Assembly: GCF_040218225.1 (NCBI RefSeq)
Contig: NZ_JAVJQO010000004.1
Span: 310,001-374,000 of the forward strand
Direction: 5' to 3'
From: Gracilimonas sp.
GTDB taxonomy: Bacteria > Bacteroidota > Rhodothermia > Balneolales > Balneolaceae
DNA: 64,000 nucleotides
Below, in pieces: positions 8,642 through 18,327 of the stretch; position 1 is the stretch's first letter, and every line of letters starts with the position of its first letter. A model generated the notes under the pieces. The model had not been told where the DNA came from. It saw nothing but the letters and a program-made list of their open reading frames with translations, and did not search any database. The translations under genes were made by a program, and so were the position numbers.

Positions 8642-9301
8642 ATGGAAACTCTCCAAAGCAAAAAAATAAACAAGACGCTTTCGTCCGCTCATAACGATGT
8701 ACGCATTGCTCACATCCTGAACAAGTATCGGGATAAGGTGCTCATTACCACGTCATTTGGAACTACATCAGCATTACTTATCCATATGATAAGTCGTATC
8801 CGGCCTAATCATCCTATTCACTTTATAAATACCGGATATTTATTTCCGGAAACTCTGGAATATAAAAACCAGCTTATTGAGCGGTACGGTGTGAATGTGA
8901 TAGACCATATTCCGGATGAAGAAAAGCACCGTATTTCCCAAGAAAACACAATGTGGGAATCAAATCCGGATTTATGCTGCCACTACAATAAAGTTGAGCC
9001 TTTAGATAAAGTTAAAGAAGGTCACGAAGTGTGGATATCTGGATTAATTGGATATCAAAACAGCTACCGCAGTGGTTTGGAGATTCTGCAGAAAAGAGAT
9101 GACCTCCATCGCTACTACCCGCTTATCGACTGGACAGCTGAAATGGTTGATGATTACTTTGAAAGCTATGGCATTCCACGCCACCCTTTAGAACGCTTTG
9201 GATATGATTCGATTGGCTGTACCCATTGTACTAAAAAGGGTGAGGGGCGTGACGGCCGCTGGGGAGATTCTGGTAAAACGGAGTGTGGCCTGCATTTGTA
9301 G
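8642..9301 (+). CDS. cysH: Assimilatory APS reductase, [4Fe-4S] type (CysH family)
   Basis: A 219-residue thioredoxin-dependent reductase that converts adenylyl sulfate to sulfite and AMP. It has the nucleotide-binding TTSFGTTSALLIHM, the cysteine pair DLCCHYNK (near residue 113) and GCTHCTKKGEGRDGRW (near 195), which together bind the [4Fe-4S] cluster of the APS-specific subtype, and the catalytic C-terminal ECGLHL. A TTG at 8606 would add 12 residues, but the ATG at 8642 gives the usual N-terminus. No other sulfur-assimilation gene is in the window. The leader may form an attenuator. Confidence 0.9.
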   Translation: METLQSKKINKTLSSAHNDVRIAHILNKYRDKVLITTSFGTTSALLIHMISRIRPNHPIHFINTGYLFPETLEYKNQLIERYGVNVIDHIPDEEKHRISQENTMWESNPDLCCHYNKVEPLDKVKEGHEVWISGLIGYQNSYRSGLEILQKRDDLHRYYPLIDWTAEMVDDYFESYGIPRHPLERFGYDSIGCTHCTKKGEGRDGRWGDSGKTECGLHL

Positions 9302-9381
9302 CAACCAGCCCTTTTGAGCCTTTATTCGTTCAGCTATCGTATCAAATGGTACACAATCCAAATATACGCTAACTGATACAA

Positions 9382-11565
9382 ATGAATAACGAAGCCAAAA
9401 AGACTCTTGTTTCTAGCTTTATATCTGCAACTTTTTCTGTGCTGCTTCTCCTGCTGTTATCAAGCTCCATTCTTGCCCAAACCACAATTCTCAAAGACCT
9501 TAACCCGGGAAGTAGTGACGGTTATATTGAGTATATGACCGTTGTTGGAGACACTATGTTTTTTGTGGCCGATAATGATGAAGATGAGGGAGAGTTGTAC
9601 ATAACAGATGGTACTAAGGCTGGAACCAAAAAAATTACAGATTTGGCTCCTGATGACGACTATCCTGATATTGAAGAAATTACTCCATTAGGAGATAAAA
9701 TCATTTTTACGGCTGTAACTGAAGAATACTCAGATGAAGTATATGTTTCTGATGGAACAGCATCAGGCACCTACATGCTTAAAGACATTTATCCGGGTGA
9801 TTATTCTTCAGATGCCGAACACTTTGGAGTTATGAATGGAAAAGCTTATTTCCCTGCTGAAGATGGGCGCTATCCTGAAGCCAATAACGGCGAAGAGCTT
9901 TGGGTGACAGATGGAACAGCATCAGGAACGTACTTGCTCAAGGACCTTGATCCCGGACAATATTTCCAGGAAGAATGGAGTACAGAAGAGACAAATTACA
10001 GCTCTCGTCCCGATCGCTTTTTTGCCCACAATGGCACTATGTACTTTTCTGCCCGTCACCATAATTACGGAGAAGAACTTTGGGCAACAGATGGAACCGC
10101 TGAAGGCACATATATGGTAAAGGACATCTTTCCCGGGAAATATGAAGACTCAGATGACATAGAAAATAGCAGTTCACCCAAAAACTTTACCTCCATAAAC
10201 GGAACCGTGCTGTTTAACGCCGAAAGTGATTCTTCCTATAAGGAATACTTATACACTACCGACGGCACCGAAGAAGGAACCAGGAAATTTCTGGATGAAG
10301 AAATTTATGTTGAAGAAGAGCCCGTTGAATTCAATGGGAGCTGGTACTTTATCTCAGATGCCAAACTTTGGAAAAGCGATGGCACCCCTGAAGGAACATC
10401 CCTTGTTATTGATATGACTGTAGATAATTATGTGATTGAGGATGGTTCTGATTTAAGTCCAAAGATCTTTAAGCTTAATAATCAGCTTTATTTTTTCAGT
10501 ACGTACACTCTTTGGAAAACAGATGGCACTAAAGCCGGAACTGAAAAAGCGGTAGAATCTCTTTTTAATCTGTTTGATTATCACCATACAGATTTTGCAG
10601 CGGTATATAATGGACGCATATACTTTGTAGCTTCAGATGATGGCTACGGTCAGGCTCACATTGCGGGCCGAGAACTTTGGATGACAGATGGCACTCAGGA
10701 TGGCACCATGTATGTAGCAAACCTGCGTACAGGTATAGATCGCGGTGAACCAGATGGCTCAGACCCTGAAGATCTGCGTGTTCTAAATGGAAAGCTATAC
10801 TTCACTGCTGAAGGAGATTCTTTGGGAAGAGAAATATGGATGACTAATGGCATACCTCAGCGATACGCTCAAATTGAAGACACCCTGAGACTGGCAGAAT
10901 TTCCAGACCTTGGCGCAACAGTAAACTTTACTGAAATGGATCAGCCACTTACAATCAATGCAACCCTGAATTCTGATGCTAACGCTGGTCAAATCGGCAT
11001 TCCTGATTCCCTTACCATGGCCTCAAATAAGCTCTGGACCCTCCATATCGAAACTGCCTCTGATTTTAGTGCTGAAGTTTGCCTCTCGCTAAATCAAGTA
11101 GATTTAACAAACTTTGATAGTGAGCTGTTATCTGTAGCAAAAAGAGAAAATCCGCAATCAGATTGGAGCGTCTTATCTGCATCAGTTACGGAAAATGAGG
11201 AATCAATTTGTGCTTCAGGAATCACCTCTTTCAGCGATTTCATTATTGTAGAACGCCCGCAGCAAAACACTGACGTCTCAATTGAAGATGATGGACAGCC
11301 AAAAACATTTACACTAAAAAATGCTTACCCCAATCCATTTAACCCCACTACAACTATAGGTTACACAATCCCTGAGAGCAGTAGTGTGCGAATAATTGTT
11401 TATAACTTAATGGGGCAAAAAATTTCAACCCTGATTAATGAGAAGCAATCTGCCGGAACGCATCAAATCGACTTTGATGCAAGTCAATTATCCAGTGGGA
11501 TCTATTTTTATCGGCTGGAAGCCGGAAATCAGGTGCGTGTTAAAAAAATGACCCTGCTTAAATAG
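9382..11565 (+). CDS. Type IX secreted protein with ELWxxDGT repeats
   Basis: A 727-residue exported protein. A signal peptide (hydrophobic LLLLLLSSSILAQ) is followed by eight clear copies and one degenerate copy of an ELWxTDGTxxGT motif spaced 45-65 residues apart (for example ELYITDGTKAGT, ELWVTDGTASGT, ELWMTDGTQDGT), probably forming beta-propeller blades. Residues 520-625 form a beta-rich linker, and the last 80 are a type A sorting domain of the type IX secretion system (NAYPNPFNPTTTIGYTIP ... SSGIYFYRLEAG). It is thus secreted or anchored at the cell surface. The ligand is unknown. Single-gene unit. Confidence 0.88.
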   Translation: MNNEAKKTLVSSFISATFSVLLLLLLSSSILAQTTILKDLNPGSSDGYIEYMTVVGDTMFFVADNDEDEGELYITDGTKAGTKKITDLAPDDDYPDIEEITPLGDKIIFTAVTEEYSDEVYVSDGTASGTYMLKDIYPGDYSSDAEHFGVMNGKAYFPAEDGRYPEANNGEELWVTDGTASGTYLLKDLDPGQYFQEEWSTEETNYSSRPDRFFAHNGTMYFSARHHNYGEELWATDGTAEGTYMVKDIFPGKYEDSDDIENSSSPKNFTSINGTVLFNAESDSSYKEYLYTTDGTEEGTRKFLDEEIYVEEEPVEFNGSWYFISDAKLWKSDGTPEGTSLVIDMTVDNYVIEDGSDLSPKIFKLNNQLYFFSTYTLWKTDGTKAGTEKAVESLFNLFDYHHTDFAAVYNGRIYFVASDDGYGQAHIAGRELWMTDGTQDGTMYVANLRTGIDRGEPDGSDPEDLRVLNGKLYFTAEGDSLGREIWMTNGIPQRYAQIEDTLRLAEFPDLGATVNFTEMDQPLTINATLNSDANAGQIGIPDSLTMASNKLWTLHIETASDFSAEVCLSLNQVDLTNFDSELLSVAKRENPQSDWSVLSASVTENEESICASGITSFSDFIIVERPQQNTDVSIEDDGQPKTFTLKNAYPNPFNPTTTIGYTIPESSSVRIIVYNLMGQKISTLINEKQSAGTHQIDFDASQLSSGIYFYRLEAGNQVRVKKMTLLK

Positions 11566-11583
11566 AAATGCTTTGGGAAGTAT

Positions 11584-11925
11584 TTAAAGCTCGAAAGGCT
11601 GCTTTGAAGTTTGCTCCAGCCATTCCAGGTATTCCGGGTTCCCTTCATCTTCTGTAATAGTAAATGAAATGACACAGGGTACTTCATAACTATGCATTTC
11701 ATTTACACGGCGGGTTACCTTTTTTACTCTGGAGTAATGTGTTTTAACAATCAAAACACATTCGTCTTCTTCCTTTATTTCTCCTTTCCACTTATAAATA
11801 GAATTCATGCCATCGATGATATTGGCACACGCAGCAAGATTCTCTTCAACCAGGGCGCGACCAATTTTTTGGGCTTCGTCTTTATCCGAAGTAGTGATGT
11901 AGAGGAGGCGGAGATTTTTATACAT
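11584..11925 (-). CDS. cutA: Divalent-cation tolerance protein CutA
   Basis: A 113-residue CutA1 protein, a small ferredoxin-fold trimer linked to copper tolerance though its exact role is unsettled. Family segments are ALVEENLAACANI, SIYKWKGEIKEEDE, LIVKTHYSRV and MHSYEVPCVI. It is cytoplasmic, without a signal peptide. It converges with the ELWxxDGT gene, 18 bases apart, and appears monocistronic. Confidence 0.93.
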   Translation of the reverse strand: MYKNLRLLYITTSDKDEAQKIGRALVEENLAACANIIDGMNSIYKWKGEIKEEDECVLIVKTHYSRVKKVTRRVNEMHSYEVPCVISFTITEDEGNPEYLEWLEQTSKQPFEL

Positions 11926-12032
11926 AGTGATCCAAAATTCAGTATTTCAGTTTCCAAATTCCAATGCTTTTTTACCTGAGTTTGTAAAACCTTAAGAAGT
12001 CTTTTTTGTGAGTACTTTATATAGGTAAAAAG

Positions 12033-12063
12033 TTGAATTCAGAAATTGAAACCCTTATCTTTG
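12033..12063 (+). promoter_or_regulatory. Promoter of tRNA-Leu
   Basis: TTG at 12033-12035 and TATCTTTG at 12056-12063 are 20 bases apart, matching the -33/-7 consensus of Bacteroidota-type housekeeping sigma. The tRNA begins 15 bases after the -7 box. The same TATCTTTG box precedes tRNA-Lys. Confidence 0.6.
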
Positions 12064-12078
12064 CAAGCTCTGAATTTT

Positions 12079-12162
12079 GCGAGAGTGGCGGAATTGGTAG
12101 ACGCGCTAGATTTAGGATCTAGTATTTTAACCGATGTGGGGGTTCGAGTCCCCCCTCTCGTA
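12079..12162 (+). tRNA. tRNA-Leu (anticodon TAG)
   Basis: An 84-base class II tRNA. The acceptor stem GCGAGAG pairs with CTCTCGT, closing with a G-T pair. The D-loop is GGCGGAATTGGTAGACGC, the anticodon stem CTAGA/TCTAG encloses TTTAGGA with TAG at 12113-12115, a long variable arm follows, and the T-arm is GGGGGTTCGAGTCCCCC. CCA is not encoded (CTT follows the discriminator A). Confidence 0.95.
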
Positions 12163-12229
12163 CTTCCTTCCTAATCAAAATTGTAATCCTGTTCATTTAT
12201 TGAATACTAGTAATTAAAGCGGAGAACAC

Positions 12230-13513
12230 GTGGACATTTCTGTTGAAGAGCTCACATCTGTAGACAAAGAAGTTACCCTGAAAGCAAAAAGAGAAGATCT
12301 TCAGGAAGATTTCGACAAAGCATACAAAAAATATAAAGATCAGATTCAGCTGCCTGGATTCCGGCCGGGGAAAGTTCCAATGGGACTTGTTAAAAAACGG
12401 TTTGGAAAAGAGATCGAACAAGAAGAGATCAGCAATATCATTCAAAAGGTATTTGAGAAAGAAGTAGTGCCTGAATACGAGCCGGTAGGTGAAACCGAAA
12501 TGGTTGACTTTACCTGGGAGAATGATGAGCTGGAAGTGAAGTTCAAAATCGGCTCAAAGCCAGAAATCGAAATAGCTGACCTGTCCAAGATTGAAGTGAA
12601 CAAAATGGTTCACGATGTAACCGACGAAGAGGTTGAGGAAGAAGTAGAGAGAACCCTGGAGCGGGAAGGTAATTGGGAAGAAATTGACGAGCCAGCTTCG
12701 GAAGAAACTCAGGTATTAGTAGATGTAGTTTCAAAAAACCACGGAGACGAAGACAAGGATCAGCGCATTGACCTCAGAAAAGATGATGCATCCGAATTTC
12801 TTGAAGCCCTGAAAGGCAAAAAGGCCGGAGACGTTGTTGAAATGACGATCCCGCACGGTGATCATGAAGATGAGCTTGAAATCACCATTAAGAAAGTTCA
12901 GAAAATGCATAAAGCTGAACTTTCCGACGACATTATCAAAGATCAAAGTAATGGCGAGGCGGAAAACCTGGATGAGTTTAAAAGCTACATCAAGAGCCGC
13001 ATGCAGCAGTATTACGATCAAACATCTGATGACTTGTTCAAGAATGATGTAGCCGATGCTCTTGTTGAAGCACATGACTTTGAAGTACCGGAAACATTCG
13101 TTGCTCAGGTTCAGGGTTCTTACGTAGACCAGTTGAAGCAGCAACAAGGAGGAGAGCTCCCGGAACACTTTGACGCTGAACAGTATAAGGCTGGAATGAA
13201 AGACCGTGCCGTGCGTGAAGCCAAGTGGTCATTTATCAGCCAAAAATTGCAAGAAACATTTGAAGATATCGAAATAAAACCCGAAGATATCGACGAGCAT
13301 CTTGCAGGTCAGGCAGCACAGTACGGCATGCCTGTAGATCAGCTGAAGCAATATTATGCACAGCAGCCTCAAATGCTTGAGCAACTTCGCAGCAGCATCC
13401 GCGAAGAGAAAGTGTTCGATATATTGCAAGACAAGGTGAAGATCAAAGAAATTGGTAAAGAGAAGTACCGAGAATTGCAGGAAAAGAAAGACGACAAGAA
13501 GAAGAAAAAATAA
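12230..13513 (+). CDS. tig: Trigger factor, ribosome-bound chaperone
   Basis: A 427-residue trigger factor that binds the ribosome exit tunnel and helps nascent chains fold. The ribosome-binding signature PGFRPGKVPMGLVKKRFG is near residue 43; the peptidyl-prolyl isomerase domain spans about 155-245 and is diverged; the C-terminal helical chaperone arms follow, ending in a Lys-rich tail. The start is GTG, 5 bases after a good Shine-Dalgarno sequence GGAG (12221-12224). clpP and clpX follow with 18- and 28-base gaps, the widely conserved tig-clpP-clpX unit. Confidence 0.96.
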   Translation: MDISVEELTSVDKEVTLKAKREDLQEDFDKAYKKYKDQIQLPGFRPGKVPMGLVKKRFGKEIEQEEISNIIQKVFEKEVVPEYEPVGETEMVDFTWENDELEVKFKIGSKPEIEIADLSKIEVNKMVHDVTDEEVEEEVERTLEREGNWEEIDEPASEETQVLVDVVSKNHGDEDKDQRIDLRKDDASEFLEALKGKKAGDVVEMTIPHGDHEDELEITIKKVQKMHKAELSDDIIKDQSNGEAENLDEFKSYIKSRMQQYYDQTSDDLFKNDVADALVEAHDFEVPETFVAQVQGSYVDQLKQQQGGELPEHFDAEQYKAGMKDRAVREAKWSFISQKLQETFEDIEIKPEDIDEHLAGQAAQYGMPVDQLKQYYAQQPQMLEQLRSSIREEKVFDILQDKVKIKEIGKEKYRELQEKKDDKKKKK

Positions 13514-13531
13514 CCGATCATCCAGGACATT

Positions 13532-14185
13532 ATGATTACTGATCAACCTTTATTTGAAGACCCAAATTTAAACTCTGTTCAACCCGTGCAGAACAACCTG
13601 GTTCCTATGGTTGTGGAAACCACTAGCCGGGGCGAACGTGCTTATGATATTTACTCACGTCTGCTTAAAGACCGGATTGTAATTCTGGGTTCTCCGGTTA
13701 ACGACGCCGTTGCCAGCTCAATCATGGCTCAGCTGTTGTTTTTAGAATCAGAAGATCCTGAAAAAGACATTAATTTCTACATCAACAGTCCGGGTGGAGT
13801 CGTTTCTGCTGGCTTGGCTATTTATGATACCATCCAGCATATTAAATGTGATGTTGCCACTACCTGTATGGGAATGGCTGCAAGTATGGGTGCTGTATTG
13901 TTAACAGCTGGAACAGCGGGGAAAAGAAGTTGCCTGCCTCATTCACGAGTAATGATTCACCAGCCTTTAGGCGGAACTCGTGGACAAGCCAGTGATATTG
14001 AGATTGAAGCCAAAGAGATTATCCGTGTTAAAAAAGAACTGAGCCAAATTCTTGCCGACCACAGCGGTAAATCTGTTGAAGAAGTGATGGAAGATTCTGA
14101 TCGTAACAAATGGATGACAGCTCAGGAAGCAAAAGACTATGGACTGGTCGATACTGTGCTGACCAAGTCTACAGATTCCAAATAA
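13532..14185 (+). CDS. clpP: ATP-dependent Clp protease proteolytic subunit
   Basis: A 217-residue ClpP serine peptidase, the barrel-forming subunit of ClpXP. The catalytic Ser is in [14 protein letters not shown] and the His in [15 protein letters not shown]; the substrate-binding [16 protein letters not shown] loop is intact. The short N-terminal region (residues 1-30) is typical of the processed propeptide. It lies between tig and clpX in one operon. Confidence 0.97.
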   Translation: MITDQPLFEDPNLNSVQPVQNNLVPMVVETTSRGERAYDIYSRLLKDRIVILGSPVNDAVASSIMAQLLFLESEDPEKDINFYINSPGGVVSAGLAIYDTIQHIKCDVATTCMGMAASMGAVLLTAGTAGKRSCLPHSRVMIHQPLGGTRGQASDIEIEAKEIIRVKKELSQILADHSGKSVEEVMEDSDRNKWMTAQEAKDYGLVDTVLTKSTDSK

Positions 14186-14213
14186 GCGGTATTTTCATTA
14201 AATTTAGCTTGTT

Positions 14214-15470
14214 ATGAGCGACAAAGATAAAAATAGTGACATTGTACACTGCTCATTTTGCAGCCGTTCGAGCCTGGAAGTGAACAGTATGGTAGCCGGT
14301 CCCGGGGTTTATATTTGTGACCGGTGCGTAGAAGACGCATCCAGCATCATCCAAAGTGATTTAGCCTCTTTAGCCCGACGACGGGAAAAAAGCTACAAGC
14401 CGATGCTTAAGCCTGTCGAAATTAAAAACAAGCTGGATGATTATGTGATCGGTCAGGAGCTTGCTAAAAAGACGCTTTCTGTAGCCGTTTATAATCACTA
14501 TAAACGCATTTCTGCAGAAACAGCCGAAATCGATGACACCCAGATTGAAAAATCCAACATCATGTTGCTTGGGCCAACCGGAAGTGGTAAAACACTTTTA
14601 GCCCGTACATTAGCACGAATAATTGATGTTCCTTTTACTATCGCCGACGCTACCGTACTTACGGAAGCTGGTTATGTTGGTGAAGATGTTGAAAGTATTT
14701 TAAGTAACCTGCTTCAGGCTGCCGACTACGATGTGGAACGTGCTAAACGAGGCATCGTATATATCGATGAAGTGGATAAGGTAGCCCGTAAGAGTGATAA
14801 CCCCTCCATCACACGAGACGTAAGCGGAGAGGGCGTTCAGCAGGCTTTATTGAAGATTTTAGAGGGAACAGTTGCTAACATCCCGCCAAAAGGCGGGCGA
14901 AAGCATCCCGAACAGAGTTTTATCCAGCTGGATACAGCAAATATACTGTTCATTTGTGGTGGTGCCTTTTCTGGATTGGAAGAGATTATTTCCCGCAGAC
15001 TTTCCACAACCGTGATGGGTTTTAACGCCTCTTCTGACCAAGTCAAATTCAACAAGGAAGATCCCGAAATTTTCACCCATGTTGAACCGGAAGACCTTCA
15101 GCACTTTGGATTGATACCTGAATTAATTGGTCGGTTGCCGGTTATTTGCGGATTGCACGAGCTTTCTGATGATGCTATGCTGGACATTCTTCAAACTCCA
15201 AAAAACGCCCTCGTCAAGCAGTATAAAAAGCTGTTTAACATGGAAGACGTGGAGTTGGAAATTGAAGAAGAAGCACTTAAGGCCATCGTTAAAAAAGCAA
15301 AAGCCCGTAAGACCGGAGCACGAGGGCTACGCTCCATCATGGAAGCAGCTATGCTTGATATTATGTTTTCACTTCCATCAATGAAGAATATAGCGCGATG
15401 CGTAATCACTGAGGAGACCATCGAAAAACAAGCTCCTCCGGTTTATGAGAAGCAAAAAGCATCTGCCTAG
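14214..15470 (+). CDS. clpX: ATP-dependent Clp protease ATP-binding subunit ClpX
   Basis: A 418-residue AAA+ unfoldase that feeds substrates to ClpP. The N-terminal zinc finger has CSFCSRSS and CDRCVEDA (residues 13-45), Walker A is GPTGSGKT, Walker B is IVYIDEVDK, and RGLRSIME is the sensor-2 region near the C-terminus. Length and domain order are normal. A strong terminator lies just after the stop. Confidence 0.97.
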   Translation: MSDKDKNSDIVHCSFCSRSSLEVNSMVAGPGVYICDRCVEDASSIIQSDLASLARRREKSYKPMLKPVEIKNKLDDYVIGQELAKKTLSVAVYNHYKRISAETAEIDDTQIEKSNIMLLGPTGSGKTLLARTLARIIDVPFTIADATVLTEAGYVGEDVESILSNLLQAADYDVERAKRGIVYIDEVDKVARKSDNPSITRDVSGEGVQQALLKILEGTVANIPPKGGRKHPEQSFIQLDTANILFICGGAFSGLEEIISRRLSTTVMGFNASSDQVKFNKEDPEIFTHVEPEDLQHFGLIPELIGRLPVICGLHELSDDAMLDILQTPKNALVKQYKKLFNMEDVELEIEEEALKAIVKKAKARKTGARGLRSIMEAAMLDIMFSLPSMKNIARCVITEETIEKQAPPVYEKQKASA

Positions 15471-15477
15471 AACATTT

Positions 15478-15505
15478 AGCCTCTCTTTTTAAGAGAGGCT
15501 TTTTT
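15478..15505 (+). terminator. Rho-independent terminator of tig-clpP-clpX
   Basis: A perfect stem AGCCTCTCTT / AAGAGAGGCT closed by a short T loop and followed by T5 sits 8 bases after the clpX stop. Confidence 0.88.
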
Positions 15506-15551
15506 GTATCTGCTCCTTTCCTATATTTAGCCAAAGGATTATTCTCCGCTT

Positions 15552-16889
15552 ATGAAACTTTTCGTTCCTTCCAACAGGATCAAGCTTATACTTGTGCTGC
15601 TGCTCATTTTCCTGGGCGTGGGATCCGTGGTTTATAACCAGTATCTGGTCACCAAGATACTTGAACAGGAACGCGCCAGTGTTGAATTATGGACCAGGGC
15701 TATTGAGTTTAACAGCCAGCCTGTAGATGAACAGGCAAGCACCATGTTACTCAAAGCTATCAACCTTCTTGAGAACATCGAAGAAGTACCCGACAGTGTT
15801 ATTAGCTTGATTGAAGACGCTGAGTCGACCCGAAATTCTTCTGACTTCGTTACCGAGGAGATTATTCTTGAAGACCGCTTTAAAATACCCACCATTGTAA
15901 TTGACTCACATGATGTCATCCTTCACCAGCGCAATATCGATTCCCTGACCATGGCATCCGAAAGCAAACGGGAAGAACTTGTACGTGAGTTCAAGAGCCT
16001 GAATAGCCCTATCGACTTTGTGATTGGCGATGAGAAAAGGCAAATGACCCAATTCGTGTATTATGGGGAAAGCCCAACGGTTCAAATGCTGCGCTATTTT
16101 CCTTACATCCAGATTTTATTGCTTGGGTTATTGCTTGGAATAGGATATACAACGTACCGAAGTATCACGCGTTCGGAACAATCAAATTTATGGGTGGGAA
16201 TGGCCAAGGAAGCCGCTCACCAACTGGGGACACCTATCTCCAGCTTATATGGATGGCTTCAGCTGTTGAAAGATGAATACCGGTATGAAGAAACCGCAAC
16301 TAATATTGCCAACGAAATTGAAAAAGATATTCAGCGACTTCGGGGAGTGGCCGAGCGCTTTGGGAAAATAGGTTCTGAGCCCGAACTAAAAACCATGGAT
16401 ATTCAACCCATACTCGAACAGGTGATGGTTTATATGGAGCGCCGGCTGCCACGTCTGGGTAAAGCTATCGAGGTCCGGAAAGAATTAAGCGCCACTGCAA
16501 AGGTAAAAACCAATCCGGAATTGCTTCAGTGGGCAATAGAGAATCTCGTTAAAAATGCGATGGATTCCTTAAAAGGCATCGAAAAAGAAGCCTATATCTC
16601 GATTACCTCCAAAGTTCAGGAAGGAGAAGTAATTATTGATATCGAAGACTCTGGAGGTGGCATTGAAATCCAAAACGTAAAGAATATTTTTAAACCTGGA
16701 TTCAGCACCAAGAAAAGGGGTTGGGGACTTGGTTTAAGCCTGACTAAGCGCATCATTGAAGAATACCATAGTGGAAGCGTGTTTGTGTTGCGGTCAGAAT
16801 TGAACGAAGGCACCACAATGCGGGTAACACTAAATATTCAGAAAAACGAGGATGAAGCTTATCCTCTGCTGGATCAATCGCCCGTATAA
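15552..16889 (+). CDS. Membrane sensor histidine kinase
   Basis: A 445-residue histidine kinase. Membrane helices at about residues 10-28 and 180-198 flank an extracytoplasmic sensor region of 150 residues. The phosphoacceptor His is in KEAAHQLGTPISSLYGWL (near residue 225), the N-box is WAIENLVKNAMDSL, and the G boxes are DIEDSGGGIE and GWGLGLSLTKRI. The HQLGTPISSLYGW variant is common in Bacteroidota kinases. There is no adjacent response regulator. The 3' end overlaps the convergent ECF sigma gene by 16 bases. Confidence 0.92.
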   Translation: MKLFVPSNRIKLILVLLLIFLGVGSVVYNQYLVTKILEQERASVELWTRAIEFNSQPVDEQASTMLLKAINLLENIEEVPDSVISLIEDAESTRNSSDFVTEEIILEDRFKIPTIVIDSHDVILHQRNIDSLTMASESKREELVREFKSLNSPIDFVIGDEKRQMTQFVYYGESPTVQMLRYFPYIQILLLGLLLGIGYTTYRSITRSEQSNLWVGMAKEAAHQLGTPISSLYGWLQLLKDEYRYEETATNIANEIEKDIQRLRGVAERFGKIGSEPELKTMDIQPILEQVMVYMERRLPRLGKAIEVRKELSATAKVKTNPELLQWAIENLVKNAMDSLKGIEKEAYISITSKVQEGEVIIDIEDSGGGIEIQNVKNIFKPGFSTKKRGWGLGLSLTKRIIEEYHSGSVFVLRSELNEGTTMRVTLNIQKNEDEAYPLLDQSPV

Positions 16890-17449
16890 CCACGCTTTTT
16901 TGCGTATTCGAGTAGTTCTGTTTTTAACAAATTCCGGCCACGATGTAACCTTGAGCGAATGGTGCCTATGGGAACATCCAGCATGTTGGCAATCTCTTCA
17001 TAAGTATAGCCATCGACATCACAAAGCAACACAACCGTTCTGAAGTCTTCCGGTAACCTCGTTAGTGCATTAGACAGATCATCATCCATCATTTCCCGAA
17101 ACATCAGATTTTCTAAATCCGATGTTTCCGTACGTTCTGCTCTAATTGATTCGTAATAGGATGAGACCTCATCATAATCTACCTGAGAAGGCTTTTTTGA
17201 GGTTTTCCGGTAATTATTGATAAAGGAGTTCTTTAAAATACGGAACATCCATGCTTTTGCATTGGTCCCTTTCTCATAACTACTAAAAAAACGATAGGCT
17301 TTGACAATAGTATCCTGAACGAGATCTTCTGCATCGTTGGGGTCAGTAGTCAATCGAAGGGCAAAATTATACAACGCATCCATGTGAGGTATAATCTCTT
17401 CATCGAAATCCTTCTGCTTCTGCTTTTCATCTCTCGTTAACTGAGACAT
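16874..17449 (-). CDS. ECF-type RNA polymerase sigma factor
   Basis: A 191-residue sigma-70 family factor of the extracytoplasmic-function class. Region 2 holds DPNDAEDLVQDTIVKAYRFF and AKAWMFRILKNSFINNYRK; region 4 is LPEDFRTVVLLCDVDGYTYEE with the helix-turn-helix IANMLDVPIGTIRSRLHRG. The GTNAKAWMFRILKN segment resembles the SigH/SigR oxidative-stress group. No anti-sigma gene adjoins it, which is unusual for that group. It converges on the kinase gene and is separated by 152 bases from the CPBP gene upstream. Confidence 0.9.
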   Translation of the reverse strand: MSQLTRDEKQKQKDFDEEIIPHMDALYNFALRLTTDPNDAEDLVQDTIVKAYRFFSSYEKGTNAKAWMFRILKNSFINNYRKTSKKPSQVDYDEVSSYYESIRAERTETSDLENLMFREMMDDDLSNALTRLPEDFRTVVLLCDVDGYTYEEIANMLDVPIGTIRSRLHRGRNLLKTELLEYAKKRGYTGD

Positions 17450-17601
17450 TTATCCATCCCTTATTACTTCAATAACTATCCGCGCGTTTATTTTATTATT
17501 ACTACTACGCTTCTTTATCCTCATCGGATCTACAATACTACCCAAAGAATGTTTTAATGTTAAATAGATTGTATTGATAGACTCATTAATCAATAACTTA
17601 T

Positions 17602-18327
17602 TTACGACAAAAAAGCTATTACCATGACGTCATAAATAGCGTGAGTCCAAGCCGCGACACCAAATCCTCTCCAAACATAAATTCCATTAAGTATTAAACC
17701 AAATAAAAAGCGATATAAAAAAGACCCCAATGTAAACGCATCGCCCATCGAGCCAACATAATGTACCGCAGAGAATAACAGCGCTGATAAAACAACAGCG
17801 GCAGTTACACCCGCCCACTTTTTCCCTAAAAGTTTTGTAAAAAGGAGTATGAACAGTGTGACAAGAATCACCCTAAAGAACAATTCTTCGTACAAACCGG
17901 CTCCCAGAGAAAGGGCTATTATTTGCGTTAGAGATAAGCTATTGATCGGATCAGAGGCTGCAATGTTCAACACCAGAGAAACCAAAGACTGACTTATAAA
18001 AGCTACAACTATGGCATACAATGTAGACTCAAGAATCAGAACGGGAAAATAAGAAAAGCGAAGTGTTTTGAGTCGATCCCGCTCTTTATACACAATAAAA
18101 AGTCCAATTAGCACAACAACCAACAATGAAAAAGAGACCGCATTTACCCCCAGATACGCAAACAAACTCTTGATCCATACATCCACACTAATACGGACTA
18201 TAGAATCACCTGTAGGCTGTGAAATAACAATCAAAAGTTCATAGAGAAGAAACAGAGGTAAACTTACCAGAAAACTGTAGAGTAAGGTATTGGTATTGTC
18301 GAGATATGATTTAACCGGGTTATTCAT
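17602..18327 (-). CDS. CPBP family intramembrane metalloprotease
   Basis: A 241-residue protein with 6-8 membrane segments and the CPBP (Abi/Rce1-like) motifs: LYEELFFRVIL supplies the EExxxR pair, FSAVHYVG the second-motif His, and THAIYDV the third. Such proteases cut membrane proteins or mature prenylated or bacteriocin-like peptides; the target is unknown. The start overlaps the end of the LysM gene by 8 bases, so it is the last gene of an aroC-TPR-LysM-CPBP unit. Confidence 0.87.
   Translation of the reverse strand: MNNPVKSYLDNTNTLLYSFLVSLPLFLLYELLIVISQPTGDSIVRISVDVWIKSLFAYLGVNAVSFSLLVVVLIGLFIVYKERDRLKTLRFSYFPVLILESTLYAIVVAFISQSLVSLVLNIAASDPINSLSLTQIIALSLGAGLYEELFFRVILVTLFILLFTKLLGKKWAGVTAAVVLSALLFSAVHYVGSMGDAFTLGSFLYRFLFGLILNGIYVWRGFGVAAWTHAIYDVMVIAFLS

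Noticed and set aside
12731-13168. 145-residue minus-strand open frame inside tig
   Set aside because: Antisense shadow of the trigger factor gene; composition and start context are not gene-like.
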